Assembly (NCBI RefSeq): GCF_900113115.1
Contig: NZ_FOOF01000019.1
Coordinates: 62,001-126,000 of the forward strand
Reading direction: 5' to 3'
From: Duganella sp. CF458
Lineage (GTDB): Bacteria; Pseudomonadota; Gammaproteobacteria; Burkholderiales; Burkholderiaceae_D
Length of the DNA: 64,000 bases
Shown here: in pieces, positions 1 to 7,028 of the stretch
How the letters are laid out: the number at the start of each line of letters is the position of its first letter
Numbering within the stretch: position 1 is the stretch's first letter
Position numbers and translations under genes: made by a program
Notes under the pieces: model-generated
Told to the model about the DNA's origin: nothing
Database searches by the model: none
What the model saw: only the letters and a program-made list of their open reading frames with translations

Positions 1-95
1 TGCGCCAGGTCCTCAGGCAAGTGCCATGGAAGAGTGTTGTTGATGCCTATGCCATTGCTGGAATCAGTGGCAACGATAATGGTCAGATTCGTCAT
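1..95 (-). CDS. folA: Dihydrofolate reductase, 5' end only
   Basis: The minus strand from the ATG at 95 encodes 31 residues that run off the window. They read as the N-terminus of dihydrofolate reductase, which makes tetrahydrofolate from dihydrofolate with NADPH. The visible part starts MTNLTIIVATDSSNGIGI and continues with LPWHLPEDLA. The G(I/V)G..N.LPWHLPEDL stretch is the family's N-terminal signature, and the Trp lies next to the folate and NADPH sites. DHFR works with thymidylate synthase, and thyA lies on the same strand 8.5 kb away, on the far side of the carAB cassette. There is no clear Shine-Dalgarno site before the ATG, while a perfect -10 hexamer sits only 7 nt upstream. Most of the gene lies outside the window. 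Confidence 0.88.
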   Translation of the reverse strand, partial: MTNLTIIVATDSSNGIGINNTLPWHLPEDLA

Positions 96-102
96 GGCCG
101 AC

Positions 103-108
103 ATTATA
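103..108 (-). promoter_or_regulatory. Perfect -10 hexamer just upstream of folA
   Basis: On the minus strand this reads TATAAT, followed by 7 nt and then the folA ATG. Transcription from such a box would start at or within a base or two of the ATG, which predicts a leaderless or near-leaderless mRNA. No good -35 is visible at 17 nt spacing, so promoter function is an inference. Confidence 0.4.
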
Positions 109-207
109 TATCGGAGCACTTTGCTGTTCGGTCACGTTGCGGAATTGCGCCACCGCAAGTTATTTTGGCCCTTGAACGGCGCCTTGTGACCATTGGAGAG
201 TTTTGAC

Positions 208-217
208 GGGGGGGGGG
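208..217. repeat. Run of ten G in the folA/carA intergenic region
   Basis: Ten consecutive G bases on the plus strand lie between the divergent folA and carA, 93 bp before carA. Such tracts can slip and change promoter spacing, but a sequencing-length artefact is equally possible. The rest of 96-309 holds only the folA promoter signal, the inverted repeat at 246-265 and a carA leader. Confidence 0.6.
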
Positions 218-245
218 CGGCGTATCGTAGCTTCCAGCGCGCTAG

Positions 246-265
246 GAATTACTGCTGAGTAATTC
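246..265 (+). promoter_or_regulatory. Perfect 8-bp inverted repeat upstream of carA
   Basis: GAATTACT, a GCTG spacer and AGTAATTC form a 20-bp dyad with perfect 8-bp arms. It lies 45 bp upstream of the carA ATG and about 13 bp upstream of a TATAAC element at 279-284 that could act as a -10. The position suits an operator for a dimeric regulator. No terminator-like T-run follows, so it is probably not an attenuator. The regulator is unknown. Confidence 0.45.
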
Positions 266-309
266 TGTTTGTTGGTTTTATAACGATACGGACTCCAGGA
301 GAACCCCTG

Positions 310-1467
310 ATGAAACACCCACTCAAGCATCCCCATGGGAATGCCGGGCGCGCTATTCTCGCATTGGCTGATGGCACCCTGTTTGAAGGCATCTCGATTG
401 GTGCCAACGGCTCCACGGCTGGCGAAGTCGTATTCAATACCGCCATGAGCGGATACCAGGAAATCCTGAGTGATCCAAGCTACAGCCGCCAGATTGTCAC
501 GCTCACTTATCCGCACATCGGCAATACCGGCGTCAACCGGGAAGATGGCGAAGCGCCGTTGATCCACGCGGCAGGCCTGGTGGTGAAGGACGTGCCTTTC
601 CTGGCTTCGAACTTCCGCAGCGAGCAAGATCTTCCGTCCTGGCTGGCGGAGCAGGGCGTGGTGGCGATCGCCGGCATCGATACCCGCAAGCTGACCCGCA
701 TCCTGCGCGAGAAGGGTGCGCAGTCCGGCGCCATCATCGCCGGCGGCGCCGTGCAAGAGGCATTGCGCCTGGCACGCGAGTTCCCCGGCCTGTCGGGCAT
801 GGACCTGGCGCAGACGGTCAGCACCGCGGCCCCGTATGAATGGACCGAGACCGAATGGATGCTGGGCCACGGCCATGGCCTCCAGATGCAGCCGCGCTGC
901 CATGTCGTAGCTTACGACTTCGGTGTGAAAGCAAATATCCTGCGCATGCTGGCCCAGCGCGGTTGCCGCGTGACCGTGCTGCCCGCGAAAGCCGGTGCAG
1001 CCGCCGCACTGGCCCTGAAACCGGACGGGATCTTCCTGTCCAACGGGCCGGGCGACCCCCAGCCCTGCGACTACGCCATTGAAGCCGCGCGCGAACTGAT
1101 TGAACGCGGCGTGCCGACCTTCGGCATCTGCCTTGGCCACCAGATCATGGCATTGGCTTCCGGCGCCCGCACCATGAAGATGAAATTCGGCCACCACGGC
1201 GCCAACCATCCTGTACAAGATATCGAGACTGGACGTGTAATGATCACCTCGCAGAACCACGGCTTTGCCGTCGATCCTGATTCGCTGCCGAATAACTGCG
1301 CAGTCACTCACATTTCGCTGTTCGACGGTTCGCTGCAAGGCTTCCGCCGCACCGACAAGCCGGCCTTCTGCTTCCAGGGGCACCCGGAGGCATCGCCCGG
1401 GCCGCACGACCTGGCGCCGCTGTTCGATCGTTTCGTCAGCATGATGGAGGGCGCGCGCCATGGCTAA
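310..1467 (+). CDS. carA: Carbamoyl-phosphate synthase small subunit
   Basis: Glutamine amidotransferase subunit (385 aa) that releases ammonia from glutamine and channels it to CarB for carbamoyl phosphate, the precursor of arginine and pyrimidines. The N-terminal CPSase small-chain domain (about residues 15-145, with FNTAMSGYQE) precedes a class I GATase domain. That domain has the SNGPGDP motif, the nucleophile Cys274 in FGICLGHQ and the catalytic His/Glu in QGHPEASPGPHD. The N-terminus is about 10 residues longer than in many CarA proteins. The start is supported by AGGAGA 8 bp upstream of the ATG. The stop overlaps carB by 8 bp, so translation is likely coupled. All catalytic residues are present, so the enzyme should be active. 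Whether it is the only carA in the genome cannot be seen here. Confidence 0.96.
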   Translation: MKHPLKHPHGNAGRAILALADGTLFEGISIGANGSTAGEVVFNTAMSGYQEILSDPSYSRQIVTLTYPHIGNTGVNREDGEAPLIHAAGLVVKDVPFLASNFRSEQDLPSWLAEQGVVAIAGIDTRKLTRILREKGAQSGAIIAGGAVQEALRLAREFPGLSGMDLAQTVSTAAPYEWTETEWMLGHGHGLQMQPRCHVVAYDFGVKANILRMLAQRGCRVTVLPAKAGAAAALALKPDGIFLSNGPGDPQPCDYAIEAARELIERGVPTFGICLGHQIMALASGARTMKMKFGHHGANHPVQDIETGRVMITSQNHGFAVDPDSLPNNCAVTHISLFDGSLQGFRRTDKPAFCFQGHPEASPGPHDLAPLFDRFVSMMEGARHG

Positions 1468-4400
1468 GCGTACCGACATCAAGCGCATCCTGATCATTGG
1501 CGCCGGCCCGATCGTGATCGGCCAGGCCTGCGAATTCGATTACTCCGGCGCCCAGGCCTGCAAGGCCCTGCGCGAAGAGGGTTACGAAGTGGTGCTGGTG
1601 AACAGCAACCCGGCCACCATCATGACCGACCCGGGCATGGCCGATGTCACTTACATCGAGCCGATCACCTGGGAGACCGTGGCGCGCATCATTGAAAAGG
1701 AACGCCCACAGGCAGTGTTGCCGACCATGGGCGGGCAGACCGCGTTGAACTGCGCGCTGGACCTGCATCGGCACGGCGTGCTAGAGAGTTTCAACGTGGA
1801 GCTGATCGGCGCCACGCCGGAAGCCATCGACCGCGCCGAAGACCGTGCCAAGTTCAAGGCGGCCATGGAGCGCATCGGCCTGCAGTCGGCGCGTTCCGGC
1901 ATTGCCCACACGATGGCCGAGGCCTGGCAGGCGCAGGAACGCCTGGGCTTCCCGGTGATCATCCGTCCGTCCTTCACCATGGGCGGCAGCGGCGGCGGCA
2001 TCGCCCGCAATGCGGACGAGTTCACCGCCATCTGCCTGCGCGGCCTGGAGCTGTCGCCCACTTCCGAACTGCTGATCGAGGAATCGCTGATCGGCTGGAA
2101 GGAATTCGAGATGGAAGTGGTGCGCGACCGCAAGGACAACTGCATCATTGTCTGCTCGATCGAGAACCTGGACCCGATGGGCGTGCATACCGGCGATTCG
2201 ATCACCGTTGCGCCGGCGCAGACCCTGACGGACAAGGAATACCAGATCATGCGCGACGCGTCGCTGGATGTGCTGCGCGAAATCGGCGTGGACACCGGCG
2301 GCTCGAACGTGCAGTTCGCTGTCAATCCACAGGACGGCCGCATGATCGTGATCGAGATGAACCCGCGTGTTTCGCGCTCCTCCGCGCTGGCCTCCAAGGC
2401 CACCGGATTCCCGATCGCCCGGGTTGCCGCCAAGCTGGCGGTGGGCTACACGCTCGACGAGCTGCAAAACGATATCACCGGCGGCGCCACCCCGGCTTCT
2501 TTCGAGCCTGCCATTGACTACGTAGTCACCAAGATCCCGCGCTTCGCTTTCGAGAAGTTTGCCGGCGCCAACGACCGCCTGACCACGCAAATGAAATCCG
2601 TGGGCGAGGTGATGGCGATGGGCCGCACCTTCCAGGAGTCGTTCCAGAAAGCCCTGCGCGGCCTGGATATCGGCGTCGACGGCCTGCAGCGCATTGCCAC
2701 CGGCCGTGACGTGATCGAACAGGAACTGCGCCTGCCCGGCCCGCAACGCATCTGGTACGTCGGCGAGGCTTTCGCACAAGGCATGTCGCTGGCCGAAGTG
2801 AACCGCCTGTCCCACATCGACCCCTGGTTCCTGGCCCAGATCCAGGACCTGGTGGAAGTCGAGGAATGGGTAGCCACCCAGCAGTTGGGCGGCTTCGTCC
2901 GCGAGGTGCTGCGCCGCCTGAAGCAGCAAGGCTTCAGCGACCGTCGCCTGGCGGACCTGCTGGGCGTGCACGAAGACGCAGTGCGCAAGCAGCGCCATGC
3001 CCAGGGTATCCGTCCGGTGTACAAGCGCGTCGACACCTGCGCCGGCGAATTCGCGACCCGCACCGCCTATATGTACTCGACCTACGACGAGGAATGCGAA
3101 GCCCAGCCAAGCGGCGCGCGCAAGATCATGGTGCTGGGCGGCGGCCCGAACCGGATCGGCCAGGGCATCGAATTCGATTACTGCTGCGTGCACGCCGCGC
3201 TGGCGATGCGCGAGGACGGCTACGAGACCATCATGGTCAACTGCAATCCGGAGACCGTATCGACCGACTACGACACGTCCGACCGCCTGTACTTCGAATC
3301 GCTGACGCTGGAAGACGTGCTGGAAATCGTCGCCCTGGAAAAGCCGGAAGGCGTGATCGTGCAGTACGGCGGCCAGACCCCGCTCAAGCTGGCCCTGGCC
3401 CTGGAGGCGAACGGCGTGCCGATCATCGGCACCTCGCCCGACATGATCGATGCCGCCGAGGACCGCGAACGCTTCCAGAAGCTGCTGCACGAACTTGACC
3501 TGCGCCAGCCATCGAACCGCACGGCCCGCAACGAGCAGCAAGCCGTGGCCATGGCCGATGAAATCGGCTACCCGCTGGTGGTGCGTCCATCCTATGTGCT
3601 GGGCGGCCGCGCCATGGAGATCGTCCACGAACGCGCCGACCTGGAGCGCTACATGCGTGAAGCGGTCAAGGTTTCACATGATTCGCCGGTGCTGCTGGAC
3701 CGCTTCCTGAACGATGCCATCGAGGTGGACGTGGACTGCGTCAGCGATGGCCGCCTGGTGGTGATCGGCGGCGTGATGGAGCACGTGGAACAAGCCGGCA
3801 TCCATTCGGGCGACTCGGCCTGCAGCCTGCCGCCGTATTCGCTGTCCGAAGCCACCGTGGCGGAGATCAAGCGCCAGACCGTGCGCCTGGCGCAGGGACT
3901 GAATGTGGTGGGCCTGATGAACGTGCAATTTGCGGTACAGCGCCAGAAGGCCGATGGCCGCATGGTGGACCGGGTCTACGTGCTGGAAGTGAATCCGCGC
4001 GCCTCGCGCACCGTGCCCTTCGTTTCGAAGGCGACCGGCGTGCAGCTGGCCAAGGTCGCAGCGCGCTGCATGGCCGGCCGTTCGCTGGCGCAGCAGGGCG
4101 TCACCGCGGAAGTGATCCCGCCTTATTACAGCGTCAAGGAGTCCGTTTTGCCGTTTGCAAAATTCCCAGGCGTCGACACCATCCTCGGGCCGGAAATGAA
4201 ATCCACCGGCGAAGTGATGGGTACCGGCAGCACCTTCGGCGAGGCTTTCATGAAGGCCGAACTGGGCGCCGGCGTGCGCATCCCGCAGGCAGGCTACGTG
4301 TATATGCGGGTTCGCAAGGCCGACCAGGCACGTGCCGTGGCACTGGCCCGCGAACTGGCCGATTCCGGCTACTCGCTGTGCGCCAGCGAAATCACGGCAG

Positions 4401-5278
4401 CCGTGCTGGAAGCGGGCGACGTGCCGGTGAATACGATTGAGGACGAAACCCTGCTTGGCTTGCTGGCCCTGCGCGAAATCGCCATGGCCGTGGTCACGGT
4501 GGACGAAAGGCGCGTGGCGATTGCCGCCACCCGCAGCCTGCGCACCGCGGCACTGGCTTCCGGCACCGTGATGTTTACCACCATCGCAGCGGCCGAGGCG
4601 GCGGCGGAAGCCCGCAAGCATGCCGATAACACCACCGTGCGCTCGTTGCAGGAGCTGCACGCCATGGTCGACGGCGAACAGCGCCGGACCCCGCCGCCTG
4701 CACCGCGTCCCGTGCCCGGTTCCATGGACCTGGCAGCGGCCGCCTGGCAGATGCCTGAGCGCCGTGCGCAGTCGCGCCAGCGCAGCGTCGGCAGGGAACC
4801 GCTCAAGGTCTTCATCCGCCAGCCGTTCACCGAATCGAATGAACACGAGCAGCGCATGATCAGCGAGATCATGCAGATGATCGACAGCGCCAACGGTTTG
4901 CCGCATGCCTTCGACTACCTGACCGGCTTGCAGGCCGAGAGCGCGGAAACCTTCCGTGCCTCGTTCGAGCGCAACCAGGGCTTGCCGTTCACGCCGCAGA
5001 ATTTCCGCCGCCACCGGCTTGCTTTGCTGGACCAGGCGGACGTCATGGTCAACATCCGTGTTGGAATGAGTGAGAGCAGTGCATTCGAGTTGAGCTATCA
5101 CATATTCAAGGGCCGCCGGACACCTATCCTGTTCCTGGTGTGGAAGGGCGCGCCGATTAAAACCACGCTGCTGCGCGAACTCGATGACATGGTGGATATC
5201 ACCTATATCGAATTCGACGAAGTTTCGGAGCTGCGTGGCCAGTTGCATCAGTTTTTCAAATGTTTGGTAAAGGAGTGA
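1460..5278 (+). CDS. carB: Carbamoyl-phosphate synthase large subunit with extra C-terminal deoxyribosyltransferase-like domain
   Basis: 1272 aa, against about 1075 for ordinary CarB. Residues 1 to about 930 hold both ATP-grasp halves with the expected residues: RPSFTMGGSGGG and EMNPRVSRS in the first, RPSYVLGGRAMEIV and EVNPRASRTVPF in the second. Residues about 935-1072 correspond to the MGS allosteric domain but have lost the usual HEGRPH-like and INT-like phosphate-binding motifs, so UMP/IMP/ornithine control may differ. A Pro/Arg-rich linker (1075-1112) leads to an added domain at about 1113-1270. That domain starts LKVFIRQPF and contains LLDQADVMVNIRVGMSES, then AFELSYHIFKGRRTPILFLVW. 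This alternating pattern, with an acidic residue (Asp1194) and a Glu (Glu1210) before a K-x-x-x-P strand, resembles nucleoside 2-deoxyribosyltransferase / TIR-like folds. The fold call is an inference. The gene overlaps carA and is followed 3 bp later by a chemoreceptor, not by greA. Confidence 0.93.
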   Translation: MAKRTDIKRILIIGAGPIVIGQACEFDYSGAQACKALREEGYEVVLVNSNPATIMTDPGMADVTYIEPITWETVARIIEKERPQAVLPTMGGQTALNCALDLHRHGVLESFNVELIGATPEAIDRAEDRAKFKAAMERIGLQSARSGIAHTMAEAWQAQERLGFPVIIRPSFTMGGSGGGIARNADEFTAICLRGLELSPTSELLIEESLIGWKEFEMEVVRDRKDNCIIVCSIENLDPMGVHTGDSITVAPAQTLTDKEYQIMRDASLDVLREIGVDTGGSNVQFAVNPQDGRMIVIEMNPRVSRSSALASKATGFPIARVAAKLAVGYTLDELQNDITGGATPASFEPAIDYVVTKIPRFAFEKFAGANDRLTTQMKSVGEVMAMGRTFQESFQKALRGLDIGVDGLQRIATGRDVIEQELRLPGPQRIWYVGEAFAQGMSLAEVNRLSHIDPWFLAQIQDLVEVEEWVATQQLGGFVREVLRRLKQQGFSDRRLADLLGVHEDAVRKQRHAQGIRPVYKRVDTCAGEFATRTAYMYSTYDEECEAQPSGARKIMVLGGGPNRIGQGIEFDYCCVHAALAMREDGYETIMVNCNPETVSTDYDTSDRLYFESLTLEDVLEIVALEKPEGVIVQYGGQTPLKLALALEANGVPIIGTSPDMIDAAEDRERFQKLLHELDLRQPSNRTARNEQQAVAMADEIGYPLVVRPSYVLGGRAMEIVHERADLERYMREAVKVSHDSPVLLDRFLNDAIEVDVDCVSDGRLVVIGGVMEHVEQAGIHSGDSACSLPPYSLSEATVAEIKRQTVRLAQGLNVVGLMNVQFAVQRQKADGRMVDRVYVLEVNPRASRTVPFVSKATGVQLAKVAARCMAGRSLAQQGVTAEVIPPYYSVKESVLPFAKFPGVDTILGPEMKSTGEVMGTGSTFGEAFMKAELGAGVRIPQAGYVYMRVRKADQARAVALARELADSGYSLCASEITAAVLEAGDVPVNTIEDETLLGLLALREIAMAVVTVDERRVAIAATRSLRTAALASGTVMFTTIAAAEAAAEARKHADNTTVRSLQELHAMVDGEQRRTPPPAPRPVPGSMDLAAAAWQMPERRAQSRQRSVGREPLKVFIRQPFTESNEHEQRMISEIMQMIDSANGLPHAFDYLTGLQAESAETFRASFERNQGLPFTPQNFRRHRLALLDQADVMVNIRVGMSESSAFELSYHIFKGRRTPILFLVWKGAPIKTTLLRELDDMVDITYIEFDEVSELRGQLHQFFKCLVKE

Positions 5279-5281
5279 GCA

Positions 5282-7015
5282 ATGTTCAATAATTTCAAGA
5301 TCAAGACCCTGCTGGTAGGCGTGCTGGGTTTGCTGATTGGCTTGCTGGCGATTATTGGCGGCCTCGGAATCCTGAGCGCGCAGCGCTCGGTCGGACTGGT
5401 GAAGGACGTAACGGTCGCTAACCAGAAGAACATCGCGGAGCGCAATGCCATCCGCCTGGACATGGAAACGGGGCGCAGCCAGATCCTGCAAGCCTTGCAG
5501 CACAATCCGGACTTCGCCTGGAGCAAGCTGCATGACCACCCGCTGACCAATCACTTCAATATCGTGGACGAGGTGACGGCGCGGGTGAACAAGCGCTGGG
5601 AAAGCTACCTGGCCAGCGTCAAGACTCCGGAAGAGCGCAAGCTGGCGGAAGACTGGTTCGCCAAGAGCGATGGCCTGGGTGTCGAGCATGTCCGGGCCGC
5701 CACGGCGGCAGTCAAGGAAAACCGCTGGGACGATGCGGAATCGGTCCTGATCAAGAAGATCAATCCGTCCTACCGTATCGGCGATGGCGCGCTGAAGACG
5801 CTGTCCGAGCATGCCGACAAGCGTATCGAGGCCGATGCCGCTGCGGTTGCCTCAGGCTTGAGCCGCAACAGCACCACCGTCACGGTGGTATTGCTGGGCG
5901 GCCTGGCATTGAGCGTATTCGCCGGCCTGGTCCTGATGAAGGCGATCTCGGAGCCGCTGGCGGAAGCCATGGACGTGGCCCACCGCGTTGCCGATGGCGA
6001 CCTGAAAGGCCAGGCTACCGAGCATGCGGACAACGAATTCGGCGAACTGCTGCGCGCGCTGGACAAGATGCGCGACAACCTGGCCGCCATCGTGACCGAA
6101 GTGCGCGGCGGCAGCGACACGATTTCCAGCGCCTCCGCCCAGATCGCGGCCGGCAATATGGACTTGTCCGACCGCACCGGCGAGCAGGCCGCCTCGCTGG
6201 AGGAAACCGCCTCCTCGATGGAGGAACTGACCAGCACCGTGCGCCAGAATGCCGATAATGCACGCCAGGCCAACCAACTTGCCGTTTCGGCATCATCGAT
6301 CGCCACCAAGGGCGGCGAAGTGGTGGAGCAGGTGGTGGCGACCATGGGATCGATCAACGAGTCGTCCACCAAGATCGTGGACATCATCGCGGTGATCGAC
6401 GGCATCGCCTTCCAGACCAATATCCTGGCCTTGAATGCGGCCGTGGAAGCGGCACGTGCCGGCGAGCAGGGCCGCGGCTTCGCGGTGGTCGCCAGCGAAG
6501 TGCGCAACCTGGCGCAGCGCTCGGCCGCCGCAGCCAAGGAAATCAAGCAGTTGATCGACGATTCTGTTGGCAAAGTGGAAAGTGGCGCTAAACTGGTTAA
6601 CCAGGCCGGCCACACGATGAAGGAAATCGTGACGAGCATTCAGCGTGTGACTGATATTATGGGAGAAATTACCAGTGCTACGCAGGAACAAACTGCTGGC
6701 CTGGAACAAATCCACCAGGCCATCAACGAGATGGATACAATCACGCAGCAGAACGTGGCGCTGGTGGAAGAGGCAGCTTCGGCGTCCACGGCATTGCAGG
6801 ACCAGGCCACCGGCCTGTCGAAGATTGTCAGCGTGTTCCAGATCGACGGCCCGCGCCGCGAGCATCCTGCGGCGGTGCAGGCACGTGCGGTGATCCAGGC
6901 GGTGCGCACCAGGCCTGCATTGCCGGCCAAGGCCAAGCCGGCACAGCGTGACGGCAAGCCTGCGGCATCGCGCAAGGTCGCCAATAGCGAGGTAGGAGAT
7001 TGGGAAGAGTTTTAA
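5282..7015 (+). CDS. Methyl-accepting chemotaxis protein (Tar-like, four-helix-bundle sensor)
   Basis: A 577-aa inner-membrane chemoreceptor. TM1 is at about 9-31, followed by a periplasmic four-helix-bundle sensor of about 165 residues. TM2 (about 197-218) leads to a HAMP domain and a long cytoplasmic coiled coil. The hairpin tip is at about 375-410 and has the highly conserved NILALNAAVEAARAGEQGRG and FAVVASEVRNLAQRSA stretches that contact CheA/CheW. The C-terminus ends in DWEEF, which resembles the NWETF pentapeptide that tethers CheR/CheB in enteric receptors. The Shine-Dalgarno AAGGAG lies inside the last codons of carB and the genes are 3 bp apart, so it is almost certainly cotranscribed with carAB. 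That is an unusual partnership. The ligand is unknown. Confidence 0.93.
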   Translation: MFNNFKIKTLLVGVLGLLIGLLAIIGGLGILSAQRSVGLVKDVTVANQKNIAERNAIRLDMETGRSQILQALQHNPDFAWSKLHDHPLTNHFNIVDEVTARVNKRWESYLASVKTPEERKLAEDWFAKSDGLGVEHVRAATAAVKENRWDDAESVLIKKINPSYRIGDGALKTLSEHADKRIEADAAAVASGLSRNSTTVTVVLLGGLALSVFAGLVLMKAISEPLAEAMDVAHRVADGDLKGQATEHADNEFGELLRALDKMRDNLAAIVTEVRGGSDTISSASAQIAAGNMDLSDRTGEQAASLEETASSMEELTSTVRQNADNARQANQLAVSASSIATKGGEVVEQVVATMGSINESSTKIVDIIAVIDGIAFQTNILALNAAVEAARAGEQGRGFAVVASEVRNLAQRSAAAAKEIKQLIDDSVGKVESGAKLVNQAGHTMKEIVTSIQRVTDIMGEITSATQEQTAGLEQIHQAINEMDTITQQNVALVEEAASASTALQDQATGLSKIVSVFQIDGPRREHPAAVQARAVIQAVRTRPALPAKAKPAQRDGKPAASRKVANSEVGDWEEF

Positions 7016-7028
7016 TGAAGGAGCATGA

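Noticed and set aside
160..1497. A 445-codon open frame on the minus strand opposite carA
   Set aside because: It is antisense to a clear carA with all catalytic motifs. High GC opens long frames on the opposite strand, and the translation matches no family.
2930..3130. Frameshift or fusion point between the two halves of CarB
   Set aside because: The frame is continuous and both synthetase halves align with ordinary CarB; only the C-terminal extension is unusual.
3674..5812. A 712-codon open frame on the minus strand across the carB/chemoreceptor junction
   Set aside because: It is His/Gln/Arg-rich shadow coding and crosses two well-supported genes on the other strand.
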